64,000 bases of DNA, taken from contig NZ_LR594036.1 of assembly GCF_901542335.1 (NCBI RefSeq), positions 558,001 to 622,000 of the forward strand. The letters run 5' to 3'. The translations under genes were made by a program, and so were the position numbers. The notes under the pieces were generated by a model that saw only the letters and a list, made by a program, of their open reading frames with translations, was not told the DNA's origin and ran no database searches. Source of the stretch: Streptococcus porcinus. GTDB lineage: Bacteria; Bacillota; Bacilli; Lactobacillales; Streptococcaceae. Positions 46,481 to 55,648 of the stretch are shown in pieces (positions within the stretch are counted from its first letter, which is position 1; each line of letters starts with the position of its first letter).

Positions 46481-48394
46481 ATGAAGAAAAAACATAATAA
46501 TGAATTGCTTGATTCTACTCCGGGAATCAAGCAGTCTAAGGGAAATGAAAATTTAGTAAAAGAAATAGAAAGTCTAAATCTTGATGTTCCTAGTGAGATT
46601 ATGCAACGAATTGAAAGTGATGTTGAACAAAGTGAAAAACAACCCAAAATAAGTATAGGTGAATTAAATAAAGCGCTTATGAGTGTAGCTCCGGAGTATA
46701 AGAATAAGATGCGACTTTCTGTTATTTTTGCTTGTATTGGAGAGCTTTTTAGTTTTTCTACTTATTTCTTCAGTGCGTATGCGGCAGGGTGGTTAATAAA
46801 AAATTCAGGAGATAATCCTGTAGATTTTGATGTACTTCTTAAATATGCTCTTTTGGCAATAGGTTCATTGCTGCTTTATTTTATATTTACAGGATTTAGT
46901 ACAACCATTTCACATAAAATATCATTTTCTATACTTGCAAAACTTAGACAGACTTTATTTGAAAAATTGAAGGTAATTCCAATGGGTTACTTGGTCGACA
47001 ATCCTGTTGGCAAAATTAAGGTGATTATCATGGATAGAGTAGCGGATATGGAAGATTGGGTAGCGCATATTATGCCAGAGTTACCTAGCAAACTTTTACA
47101 TCCGATACTTTGTATAATAATTTTATTTTTATTAGATTGGCGTATAGGATTATCAATATTTGTGCCATTGCCAATTGCTTTTATCGGAATGGCTACTATG
47201 ATGTACAAGTATCGTAGCAGGATGGTTGTGTGGTTATCAAGTTATGCTAATGTTGCGGACAGAAGTGCTGAATATGTTCGTGGGATTCCTGTAATCAAAG
47301 CTTTTGCACAAGATAAAGTTTCTTATGGAAAATTTGCAGACGCAGTAAAATTCTATCATTTCTCTACTATGAAGTGGTGGAAACAAAGTTGGTTTGGCAA
47401 AGCACTGATGACTGCGGCAATGATGACACCGCAGATAGTTAGTATGCCTTTAGCTTTTTATTTATATGGGAACGGACAAATAGGTATAGAAACTCTGATT
47501 TTATCACTTATATTGCCTATTAGTATTCTTCCACAGACTTTTGCAATCATGATGAGCTTTGAACTCTTCCAAATGGCTTCCAATACTTGGATATCCATAC
47601 AAGAACTCATTGATATGCCTGTTCAAAAACGCCCTGATTCAAAAAATAAAGTTGATATAGACAAGAATAAGGGAATTACGTTTGATAATGTAAGTTTTTC
47701 TTATCATGATGGAACTGAGGTATTGCATAACATTTCTTTTGAAACAAAACCTGGAGAAGTAACTGCACTTGTAGGACCTTCAGGAGGAGGAAAATCCACC
47801 ATTGCAAAGCTTTTAGCAGGTTTTTGGGATCAGTCATCGGGGACAATTTCTATTGGCGGTGTGGATACAAATAAAATCTCATTTAAACAGCTTGCAGAAG
47901 AAATTTCTTTTGTATCACAAGATAATTTTTTATTCGACGTGAGTATTAGGGATAATATAAGGCTTGGCAAACCTCAAGCGAGTGAGGATGAAATTATTGC
48001 GGCGGCAAGAGCTGCGCATTGTCATAATTTTATTATGGAACTTCCCGAAGGGTATGACACTAAAGGAGGGGAAGCAGGTGGAGCGATGTCAGGTGGTGAG
48101 AGGCAACGAATAACTCTTGCCAGAGCAATTTTGAAGCCTGCATCAACAATCGTCTTAGATGAGGCAACAGCATATGCCGATCCAGAAAATGAAGCGCTAA
48201 TTCAAGAAGCGTTATCTCATCTTGTAAAGGGAAAAAATCTTGTTATGGTTGCTCATAGATTAAATACAATTAAGCAGGCGCATCAAATAATCTTAATTGA
48301 CAAAGGTAAAATTATAGCTAAGGGTAAACACGATGAACTTATGAAAGAACCACACTATGCAAGCCTTTGGAAACAATATTTAGGAAAGGAGTAG
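46481..48394 (+). CDS. ABC transporter half-molecule 1 (YbtP/IrtA-like fusion)
   Basis: 637 residues: an N-terminal ~65-residue charged extension, six spans (about 80-350), then the ATPase with Walker A GPSGGGKST, signature MSGGERQR, Walker B IVLDEATAYADPENE and the H-loop VAHRLNTI. The DEATAYADPENE form is, in my recollection, typical of siderophore-type ABC pairs such as YbtPQ/IrtAB, which use an exporter fold for import. It pairs with the next gene, whose ribosome binding site overlaps this stop. Drug export is an alternative. Confidence 0.85.
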   Translation: MKKKHNNELLDSTPGIKQSKGNENLVKEIESLNLDVPSEIMQRIESDVEQSEKQPKISIGELNKALMSVAPEYKNKMRLSVIFACIGELFSFSTYFFSAYAAGWLIKNSGDNPVDFDVLLKYALLAIGSLLLYFIFTGFSTTISHKISFSILAKLRQTLFEKLKVIPMGYLVDNPVGKIKVIIMDRVADMEDWVAHIMPELPSKLLHPILCIIILFLLDWRIGLSIFVPLPIAFIGMATMMYKYRSRMVVWLSSYANVADRSAEYVRGIPVIKAFAQDKVSYGKFADAVKFYHFSTMKWWKQSWFGKALMTAAMMTPQIVSMPLAFYLYGNGQIGIETLILSLILPISILPQTFAIMMSFELFQMASNTWISIQELIDMPVQKRPDSKNKVDIDKNKGITFDNVSFSYHDGTEVLHNISFETKPGEVTALVGPSGGGKSTIAKLLAGFWDQSSGTISIGGVDTNKISFKQLAEEISFVSQDNFLFDVSIRDNIRLGKPQASEDEIIAAARAAHCHNFIMELPEGYDTKGGEAGGAMSGGERQRITLARAILKPASTIVLDEATAYADPENEALIQEALSHLVKGKNLVMVAHRLNTIKQAHQIILIDKGKIIAKGKHDELMKEPHYASLWKQYLGKE

Positions 48395-48397
48395 AAT

Positions 48398-50134
48398 ATG
48401 AAGTTTATAAAATTATCATTTAAATTAGCGGGACAGTATAAAAATCGACTTAAAGCGGGAATGTTACTTATTTTTCTTCAAAACGCTTCTGTGTTGTTTG
48501 GATTTTTTGCTTTATTCCTTGCATTTGGCTGGATGAATGAAATTACTGTAGGATATATTTGGACGATTTTTGGAGTATTATTTGCATCTTTTCTTTTCAA
48601 TTTTCTCACAGGTTGGGCAAAGAGTGGCCTTAGTGACGGTGTTTTCTTCGGAATTTTCAAAGATTACAGACTTGCTGTCGGAGAAAAACTTAAAAAAGCA
48701 CCTATGGGATATTTTGCAGAACAAAGTTTATCAAGAATTATGGCAGCCTTTACAAATGTTATGAAGAGTCTTGAAAACTACTCTGCAATGAGCATAGACT
48801 TTGCTGTTTCCGGAATTTCAATATCATTTTTCCTATTGATTGGAATGTTCGGTGTAAATATTAAAATCGGAATTTTAACTTTGATTTGCTTAATTTTTAT
48901 TTGGCTTTGCGTATTACTTATGACTAATCAAGCAAAAAAAGAAATTGCACGTGAACATACTGCCATTACCAAGTTGGGAGATGCTTTAGTCGACAGTATC
49001 AGCGGTATTCCTGTGCTTCGCAGTTTTCCTCTTGTGAATGAGAGTGTGGAGGAGAAAATACACACTAAATTGAAGAATGCTTCTGAGGAGCTTAGACTTA
49101 CTCAAGTACATTTTGAGATGGTCTTTGTTATTTATGCCAGAATTTTTTCTACTATTATCAATCTTTCGAGCCTCCTTGTTACACTATTTTCTTGTTATCT
49201 CTATACTAAAGGAGAGGTTTTATTACCACAAGCACTCACTGTTTCGGCTGCCGGTTTTATGATTTTTGGTGGCTTAAAACAACTTGAGAACGCAGCTATT
49301 CTGATGGTTAAAAATCCTGCCAATATGCAGTATTTGGAGGAAGTTTTAGATATTCCTGAAATAAGTGACGGGACTTTAGAAGTTATGAAAAACAATGATA
49401 TTGTATTTGACAAGGTGAATTTTGCTTATGATAAGAGAAATCCTGTCTTAAAAGACCTTTCATTTACGATTTCGCAAGGTTCGAGGACAGCTATTGTAGG
49501 CCCTTCCGGTTCAGGAAAAACTACAATTATCAATTTAATATCTCGTTTTTATGATGTTGACAGCGGGGAAATAAGATTGGGAAATAAGGATATACGAGAT
49601 TATAAAGTAGAAAGTTTACTGAAAAATCTTTCCCTTGTTTTTCAAGATGTGTATCTTTTCCGAGATACCATAGAAAACAATATTCGATTTGCAAATCCTG
49701 ATGCAAGTCATGAAGAAGTAGTGGAAGCTGCTAAAAAGGCTCGTTGTCATAATTTTATTATGGAACTTCCTGATGGTTATAACACTATGGTAGGCGAAGG
49801 GGGAAGCTCTCTTTCCGGGGGAGAAAAACAGAGAATTTCTATTGCGAGAGCTCTTTTGAAAAATGCACCGATTATTCTTTTAGATGAGGCGACCAGTTCT
49901 GTTGATCCTGAAAATGAATATGAGATTTTAGCAGCTATTGAAGAGTTATCCAAGGGTCATACTGTTATTTCTATAGCACACAGGCTTTCTACAGTGAAAA
50001 AAGCGGATCAAATATTAGTAATTGATGGAGGTACATTGGTGCAAGCAGGAAATCACAGTGACTTGATTTGCAAGGAAGGAATTTACTCATCGTTTATACA
50101 GGCACGAGAACGTGCAGCCAATTGGACATTATAG
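48398..50134 (+). CDS. ABC transporter half-molecule 2 (YbtQ/IrtB-like fusion)
   Basis: 578 residues: six spans (about 20-300) and a C-terminal ATPase with Walker A GPSGSGKTT, signature LSGGEKQR, Walker B IILLDEATSSVDPENE and H-loop IAHRLST. The sequence CHNFIMELPDGYNT is also present in half 1 (CHNFIMELPEGYDT), showing shared ancestry. Starts 3 bases after half 1, so the two form a heterodimer. Followed by an ECF-type set, which suggests uptake of one ligand by two routes. Confidence 0.88.
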   Translation: MKFIKLSFKLAGQYKNRLKAGMLLIFLQNASVLFGFFALFLAFGWMNEITVGYIWTIFGVLFASFLFNFLTGWAKSGLSDGVFFGIFKDYRLAVGEKLKKAPMGYFAEQSLSRIMAAFTNVMKSLENYSAMSIDFAVSGISISFFLLIGMFGVNIKIGILTLICLIFIWLCVLLMTNQAKKEIAREHTAITKLGDALVDSISGIPVLRSFPLVNESVEEKIHTKLKNASEELRLTQVHFEMVFVIYARIFSTIINLSSLLVTLFSCYLYTKGEVLLPQALTVSAAGFMIFGGLKQLENAAILMVKNPANMQYLEEVLDIPEISDGTLEVMKNNDIVFDKVNFAYDKRNPVLKDLSFTISQGSRTAIVGPSGSGKTTIINLISRFYDVDSGEIRLGNKDIRDYKVESLLKNLSLVFQDVYLFRDTIENNIRFANPDASHEEVVEAAKKARCHNFIMELPDGYNTMVGEGGSSLSGGEKQRISIARALLKNAPIILLDEATSSVDPENEYEILAAIEELSKGHTVISIAHRLSTVKKADQILVIDGGTLVQAGNHSDLICKEGIYSSFIQARERAANWTL

Positions 50135-50164
50135 AAATTAGAAAAATTTATTAGGAGGAAGAAA

Positions 50165-50746
50165 ATGAGAGAAAATAAACTAAAGATCAAAGATTTAGTA
50201 ACCATTGGTGTATTTGCAGTTATCTATTTTGTAGTAATGTTCGGTGTGGGAATGATAGGAATGGTACCTATTTTATTCTTAATCTATCCTAGCATCCTTG
50301 GAATTGTTACAGGTACGATTCTTATGTTATTTATGTCGAAGGTACAAAAACCTTGGGCGTTATTTATACTTGGTATGCTTTCACCATTATTAATGTTTGC
50401 GATGGGGCACACCTATATAATAGCTGTACATGCTCTTGTTGTCATGATTATTGCTGAAATGATTAGAAGGGCAGGTGGATACAATTCTTTTAAATATAAT
50501 ATGTTTGCTTTTGCAATTTTTAATACATGGATTTGTGGCTCACTTATGCAAATGCTATGGGCAAAAGAAAAATATATTGAATTATCAATGATGATGGGAA
50601 AAGAATATGTGGATGCTTTAGAAAAGCTAATCACCTATCCACATATGGCAATAGTTTATATTGGTGCTCTTGTTAGTGGAATAATTGGAGCATATATTGG
50701 AAAGGCACTTCTTAAGAAACACTTTAACAAAGCGGGTATCGTTTAA
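50165..50746 (+). CDS. MptD family ECF transporter S component (putative)
   Basis: 193 residues with about five or six spans. The opening LKIKDLVTIGVFAVIYFVV and the short polar loops resemble the MptD/Trep_Strep family, regarded as substrate-binding S components of energy-coupling factor transporters. RBS AGGAGGAAG. Its stop overlaps the start of the T component by 1 base (TAATG), and the duplicated ATPase follows, so all three ECF parts are present in order S-T-A. Substrate unknown. Confidence 0.8.
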   Translation: MRENKLKIKDLVTIGVFAVIYFVVMFGVGMIGMVPILFLIYPSILGIVTGTILMLFMSKVQKPWALFILGMLSPLLMFAMGHTYIIAVHALVVMIIAEMIRRAGGYNSFKYNMFAFAIFNTWICGSLMQMLWAKEKYIELSMMMGKEYVDALEKLITYPHMAIVYIGALVSGIIGAYIGKALLKKHFNKAGIV

Positions 50747-51438
50747 TGTGGTCTGTGAAGAAAAATAGCCTAAACCCAAATTCCATAACGAAGTTTTTCG
50801 TTGTGGGATTGTTGGGATTGACTGTTGTACATTCAATTCATCCTGTTTTGGAGTGGATGGTTATATTTGTAATTTCTATCATGTATTTGATGAATGGATT
50901 AAAAAAAGAAGCGTTAAAAAATGTCATTATATTCGGAGTTTTATTTCTTGCTCCTAATTTTAAAATATTAGCTCAATTACCATTTTTTATAAAAATGTTT
51001 TTTTCTTTAATTTTTGTGCTTCGTATGTTTTATATTCCATATGCAGCAGGTAAATTTTTGATTAAAACATCAGATGTGGGAAGTATTATTTCATCTATGG
51101 ATGTTTTAAAAATACCGAGTGCTATATCCATACCTGTTGCAGTTATGTTTCGCTTTTTTCCATCTTTTGTTGAAGAAAAGAATAATATAAAAATGGCAAT
51201 GAAAATAAGAGGGATAGAGACAAAAAACCCTTTGAAATACTTAGAGTATGTAGCTGTACCTCTTTTAATTATTTCGTCAAATATTGCAGATGATATATCA
51301 AAGGCGGCAGAAACAAAATGTATTGCCAACCCTATAAAAAAGACAAGATATATTAGAGTAGGAGTTGGTGTAATTGATTTTATTTATGCTATGACGATGA
51401 CAATAATAGTTATAGGAGGGTGGTTATGCTTGAAATAA
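50746..51438 (+). CDS. ECF transporter T component (CbiQ-like)
   Basis: 230 residues: four or five spans, with the coupling segments near 130-180. The motif IKMAMKIRGIET (A-R-G type) is the usual contact with the ATPases. It lies between the S component (1-base overlap) and the ATPase gene (overlap of 13 bases with its start). Links S and A subunits in the membrane. Confidence 0.85.
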   Translation: MWSVKKNSLNPNSITKFFVVGLLGLTVVHSIHPVLEWMVIFVISIMYLMNGLKKEALKNVIIFGVLFLAPNFKILAQLPFFIKMFFSLIFVLRMFYIPYAAGKFLIKTSDVGSIISSMDVLKIPSAISIPVAVMFRFFPSFVEEKNNIKMAMKIRGIETKNPLKYLEYVAVPLLIISSNIADDISKAAETKCIANPIKKTRYIRVGVGVIDFIYAMTMTIIVIGGWLCLK

Positions 51439-52835
51439 AAAATCTTTCGTTATCCTATGAGGAAAACAAAAAGGTGTTAGATGACATTTCTCTAATCGCC
51501 AATGAAGGAGAATGTATTTTAATTACTGGTGAAAGTGGTAGTGGTAAATCTTCTATTATAAATTCAATCAATGGATTAGCTTTTGCCTTTGAAAATGCTA
51601 GTATTGAAGGAAACATTAAGATAAATAATAAAGAAATAAAAGATTTAGAACTATATGAAATATCTTTAATTATAGCGAGTGTTTTTCAGAATCCAAAAAC
51701 TCATTTTTTCAATGTAAATACAACACTTGAGCTACTATTTTATTTAGAAAATATTGGAGTATCACCAGAAGAGATGGATGTTCGTATGAAAGAAATGTTA
51801 AAAATTTTTCCTATAGAATATTTACTTGGAAGAAATATTTTTGAATTATCTGGAGGTGAAAAGCAAATTTTATGTGTTGCTTCTTGCTATATTTCAGGGT
51901 GTAAAATTATAGTTCTTGATGAACCATCCTCAAATTTAGATGATAAGCATATTGATGTTCTTACAAAAATGTTGGAGATATTAAAAGAAAAAAAGGCAAC
52001 ACTTATTCTATCAGAGCATAGAATTTATTACTTAATGAATTTGATAGATCGTGTTTATTTGATTAAGCAAGGGAAAATAAAAGAGACCTTTAACAAAGAA
52101 GATTTTTTATCTTTGCCAAAAGAATATTTGACTCGCTCTGGACTTCGTTCTAGAGACAAAACTCCTTTAGCTAAAAGTCAAAGACCAAGCGGCAAGGATT
52201 TTATAATTCAAACAATGAATATTGATTTTGAAGATAAATGCGAACTAAGACTAGACAATGTATCGTTTGATTTAGGTAAAATTTACGGTATTGTTGGAAG
52301 AAACGGGTGTGGCAAATCAACTTTTTTGCGTTCAATAACAGGGTTAAATAAAAAAGATAAAAGTGAAATTACTTTTGAATGTCAAAAATTAATTGAAAAA
52401 GAAAGAATAAAAAACTCCAGTTTAGTTATGCAAGATGTTAATCATCAGCTTTTTACAGAATCTGTAGAGGAAGAATTACAACTAGGGGTTAAGGATTTAA
52501 GTAAAGAAAAAATAAACAGAATTCTTTTAGGTTTAGGACTCAATGAGTTAAAGTCTAGACATCCTATGAGTTTATCAGGTGGACAAAAACAAAGAGTGGC
52601 AATTGCTTCTGTTATTTGTAAAAATTCTACCTTCGTGTACTTTGATGAGCCAACGAGTGGAATGGATTATAACAATATGATAAAAATTGCAAATCTGATT
52701 AAAGAAATGAGCAATGAAAAAAACATTATATTCATTGTATCTCATGACACTGAATTTTTAAATGAGGTGGCGGATGCAATCCTTAATTTAGAAGAATTTG
52801 AAGTAATAGATAATGCTAATAAGCATGATAATTAA
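51426..52835 (+). CDS. ECF-type duplicated ABC ATPase
   Basis: 469 residues from the ATG at 51426 (TAGGAGGG upstream). Two ATPase domains in tandem. First: GESGSGKSS, ELSGGEKQ, IIVLDEPSSNLDD. Second: GRNGCGKST, LSGGQKQR, VYFDEPTSGMD. It therefore does the job of EcfA1 plus EcfA2 in one chain. In operon with the S and T components. Confidence 0.9.
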   Translation: MLEIKNLSLSYEENKKVLDDISLIANEGECILITGESGSGKSSIINSINGLAFAFENASIEGNIKINNKEIKDLELYEISLIIASVFQNPKTHFFNVNTTLELLFYLENIGVSPEEMDVRMKEMLKIFPIEYLLGRNIFELSGGEKQILCVASCYISGCKIIVLDEPSSNLDDKHIDVLTKMLEILKEKKATLILSEHRIYYLMNLIDRVYLIKQGKIKETFNKEDFLSLPKEYLTRSGLRSRDKTPLAKSQRPSGKDFIIQTMNIDFEDKCELRLDNVSFDLGKIYGIVGRNGCGKSTFLRSITGLNKKDKSEITFECQKLIEKERIKNSSLVMQDVNHQLFTESVEEELQLGVKDLSKEKINRILLGLGLNELKSRHPMSLSGGQKQRVAIASVICKNSTFVYFDEPTSGMDYNNMIKIANLIKEMSNEKNIIFIVSHDTEFLNEVADAILNLEEFEVIDNANKHDN

Positions 52836-52871
52836 TAAAGAAGTAATAATCATTAGAGAGGGAGGTTACTT

Positions 52872-54224
52872 ATGAAACAAGATATGAAAGAACAATTATT
52901 AACCAAAAAACCAATAGATTTACTCTTTCAGCTATCAATTCCTGCTGTTATAGGAATGATAGTAATAGGTCTATATCCTTTGATGGACGGAATATTTGCA
53001 GGGAAAATTATAGGGCAGACAGCAATGACTGCTTGCGGTGTTGCTATGCCACTTACATTCTTTAACAGTGGAGTTTCAACTTTGCTTGGGGTAGGCTCTG
53101 CATCTGTTCTATCACGAGCAATTGGAAAAGGTGACCAAAAAACAATAGATAAAATTATGAGTAATTTAGTGTTTTGGGTGATTTTATTTTCAATAATTAT
53201 TACAGTCGGAGGGATATTACTTGCACCACATTTTTTATCTATGGTAGGTGCGACAGGAGAAATTAAAGCTTATGGTATTAGATACCTTAGAGTGATTTTC
53301 ATTGGCTCATTATTTGTAAACTTCACACAATCAGCCAATATGGTTATGCGTGGTGAAGGATTGATGAAAAAAGCTATGATGATTATGGGACTTGGGTCTT
53401 TACTAAATATTATTCTTGATCCAATTTTAATGATAATTATGGGTGAATATGCCATTGAAGGCGCTGCCCTTGCAACTGTTATAGCACAGTTTGTTCAAGC
53501 TGTTATAACACTTCATTACTTTTTGAAAAAGAGTAAAGTAGTTAAAATCCATAAGATAAAATCTGATTCGGAAATAAAAAAAGAAATGTTCGGAGTAGGT
53601 TCATCAGCTATGATGATGCAGATTTTATTTATGATTCAACAAACGATGCTATATAAGATGGCGTTCAAATATGGTGGGGATTCAAATGGAATTTTGATGG
53701 CAGCCTCACTAAGAATGTATGCTTTCTCGTTTATCCCTCTTTGGGGAATGAGTCAGGGGTTACAGCCTGTTGTCGGAACAAACTTTGGAGCGAAACAATA
53801 TCATAGAGTAAGAGAAGCAATGAAAGTTTTTTCTATTGGAGGACTTATTCTTGCGGCCATATTTTGGATTCCGTCTTTATTATTTTCAAGTCAAATACTA
53901 TCCTTGTTTGGTGTAGAATCAAATATTATTTCTCAAGGTGTTGGGAATTTTAGATTATTTTATTCCGTATTTATTTTGTATGGTGTAATGGTTATGAGTA
54001 TAACATTCTTCCAATCCATCGGAAATGGAAAGAAAGCTGGGATTATTGTCATGCTTAGGCAACTGATATTATTTGTTCCTGCAATGATTATTTTACCAAT
54101 GATATTTGGAGTAAAAGCAGTCTGGTTCACTCAGCCTTTAGTAGATTTTATAATGATTGTTGTTGGTTTATGTATGATGCTTGGGGAACTTAAGAAGATG
54201 AGCAACATAGTAATAAAGGCTTAG
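52872..54224 (+). CDS. MATE family efflux transporter
   Basis: 450 residues, about 12 spans, ordered as two similar halves: the first opens LLFQLSIPAVIGMIVIGLYPLMDG with FAGKIIG, the second has a comparable FSFIPLWGMSQGLQPVVG block. MATE pumps export organic cations or drugs against a Na+ or H+ gradient. RBS GGGAGG, 36 bases after the ECF ATPase, so it is likely part of the TetR-controlled operon. Import systems plus a pump in one operon suggest handling of a small metal-binding or toxic compound, an inference only. Confidence 0.9.
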   Translation: MKQDMKEQLLTKKPIDLLFQLSIPAVIGMIVIGLYPLMDGIFAGKIIGQTAMTACGVAMPLTFFNSGVSTLLGVGSASVLSRAIGKGDQKTIDKIMSNLVFWVILFSIIITVGGILLAPHFLSMVGATGEIKAYGIRYLRVIFIGSLFVNFTQSANMVMRGEGLMKKAMMIMGLGSLLNIILDPILMIIMGEYAIEGAALATVIAQFVQAVITLHYFLKKSKVVKIHKIKSDSEIKKEMFGVGSSAMMMQILFMIQQTMLYKMAFKYGGDSNGILMAASLRMYAFSFIPLWGMSQGLQPVVGTNFGAKQYHRVREAMKVFSIGGLILAAIFWIPSLLFSSQILSLFGVESNIISQGVGNFRLFYSVFILYGVMVMSITFFQSIGNGKKAGIIVMLRQLILFVPAMIILPMIFGVKAVWFTQPLVDFIMIVVGLCMMLGELKKMSNIVIKA

Positions 54225-54415
54225 AAAAATGGAATTTATTTTATTTAACCATTAAATATGAGGGAAATGTGTATGGAAAGATATTTATTATTAAGTATGT
54301 ATTTTAATAATATAAATTTACATTTACCTCATACTATGGGTTTGTTCGGATGCGCATGTATGCCCTAAGGAACAATTAAATAAGAATAAAGAAAAAATCG
54401 GGTTTCTTCAATTCA

Positions 54416-54455
54416 GAGGACGGACTACGTTTAGATGTAGGAGTCCTCCTTTTTT
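54416..54455 (+). terminator. terminator-like leader hairpin of the second sigma-like gene
   Basis: Outer stem GAGGAC (54416-54421) with GTCCTC (54443-54448), inner stem CTAC (54425-54428) with GTAG (54437-54440), then CTTTTTT. Outer stem identical to copy 1, inner stem different but paired. It may terminate the transport operon and also control the sigma-like gene. Confidence 0.75.
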
Positions 54456-54497
54456 GTCTGGAAAACAAACAGACAAAAAAGAAATGGAGGAAACTTT

Positions 54498-54908
54498 ATG
54501 TCAAAAGAATATTACCTTTATGTCAATGGGCAAAAGGTTAAAGTCAGCGAGCAGATATATAAAGTCTACTGGCGAGAAAAAGAACACGAAAAGTATTTAG
54601 AGCAAGTGGACAAGAAAAACCACTTGCTCTTTTTTTCTTCAATGGATCATGATGGACACTTCACAGACAACATTGTTGATGAAAGCATTGATGTAGCAAA
54701 GATTGTTGAAACACAGATGATGATTGAAGCGTTAAAAAAAGCTATATCAAGGCTCAATGCAGAAGAAAGAGATATTATTGAACGCTTGTATTTCAATGAT
54801 GAGACGGTTCGTTCAGTGGCAAAGCTCAAAAGTATTACACATCCGGCTTTAATCAAAAGAAGAAACAAAATTCTTGAAAAGCTGAAAAATTTCATCGGAG
54901 AACTTTAA
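54498..54908 (+). CDS. sigma-region-4-like protein (copy 2)
   Basis: 136 residues, a paralogue of the protein at 33765: the same opening (YLYVNGQKVKVSEQIYKVYWREKEHE against YIYVKGNKIYVSDEVYRAYKKELNHE, compared in parts) and a region-4-like C terminus (AISRLNAEERDIIERLYFND...HPALIKRRNKILEKLKNF). No region 2. RBS ATGGAGGAAAC. Placed between two terminator-like hairpins and followed by RNA copy 2, exactly as copy 1. Confidence 0.8.
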   Translation: MSKEYYLYVNGQKVKVSEQIYKVYWREKEHEKYLEQVDKKNHLLFFSSMDHDGHFTDNIVDESIDVAKIVETQMMIEALKKAISRLNAEERDIIERLYFNDETVRSVAKLKSITHPALIKRRNKILEKLKNFIGEL

Positions 54909-54921
54909 AACTTCGGTAACC

Positions 54922-54979
54922 AAAGGGGTCAAATTTTCCTTATGTAAAGTGAAGGGGAGTTTGACCTCCTTTACTTTTT
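54922..54979 (+). terminator. terminator after sigma-like copy 2
   Basis: AAAGGGGTCAAA (54922-54933) pairs with TTTGACCTCCTTT (54960-54972) over about 12 positions with a small bulge, followed by ACTTTTT. A second hairpin in the long loop is possible. Confidence 0.65.
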
Positions 54980-55049
54980 GAGTAAGAGATACATCTGTTT
55001 ATGGCAGATAGGAAAATGTAAAGAAAACAATCCCTTTCAAATATTGCTC

Positions 55050-55342
55050 TTTGACAACTGAATAGACCAAGGTAGGACTTTATCCACTTGCTGAGAATTA
55101 TGACCTACGCCAAGACTTTTCTGCTGATGAAAATCGGTTCAAATGAATACCGGAGCTAAGTCGAGGATAGAAGAAAACGAGCGACAGATAGGAATACATA
55201 AAAGATAAGTATGGCAACTTATTTCGATGATGCAAGTGGTGATAATGATACTTCAATAGTTTAAGCCGGCTCGTCTGAAACAAGGGGTGGAGGTGAGATT
55301 CCTATGTAGCAGCCAATGCACCTACCAATGTCATAAAACTTA
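55050..55342 (+). ncRNA. conserved structured RNA, copy 2 (293 nt)
   Basis: Same length and same conserved blocks as copy 1. Long-range helix GGTAGG (55071-55076) with CCTACC (55321-55326); hairpin ATAAG (55205-55209), loop TATGGCAA, CTTAT (55218-55222). Immediately upstream is TTGCTC, giving TGCTCTTTGACAACTGAAT, very similar to Firmicute rRNA boxA/spacer sequences. GGAGGTGA is at 55289-55296, then ATG-TAG at 55304-55309. It precedes a small gene and the terminal recombinase. No known RNA family recognised. Confidence 0.8.
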
Positions 55343-55396
55343 GTAAGAAAAATAATACTTGATTATAAAGAATTTAAAGCGGGAGGAGGTGTATTA

Positions 55397-55558
55397 GTGG
55401 ATAATGACTGGAATGGACTGGCTGATTTGATAGCAAATCTGATTACAAAGTATGCTGGAGTTTTAGATTTAGATAATCTTCCAAATCCAACTCCAGTAAA
55501 AAATATTGAAGATAAAAATAAATTTGACATGGCAAAAACTCAGATTGAGAACAAGTGA
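55397..55558 (+). CDS. small protein before the terminal recombinase
   Basis: 53 residues from a GTG at 55397 with GGGAGGAGG 7 bases upstream. It reads DNDWNGLADLIANLITKYAG, then VLDLDNLPNPTP, then a polar tail. It stands where the DUF6870-like gene stands in copy 1 but does not resemble it. The strong ribosome binding site supports translation; function unknown. The recombinase promoter overlaps its end. Confidence 0.6.
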   Translation: MDNDWNGLADLIANLITKYAGVLDLDNLPNPTPVKNIEDKNKFDMAKTQIENK

Positions 55559-55573
55559 TAAAAGTGCTATAAT
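55545..55573 (+). promoter_or_regulatory. promoter of the terminal recombinase
   Basis: TTGAGA (55545-55550), a 17-base spacer and TATAAT (55568-55573) with an extended TGC before it. Transcription would start near 55581, about 68 bases before the recombinase ATG. Confidence 0.7.
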
Positions 55574-55648
55574 ATACTTGATATATTAGTCCAAACCATA
55601 AGTGGTAAAAATTTTAAGATATAGAAAAAGAATATTGAGGTTAATGCT

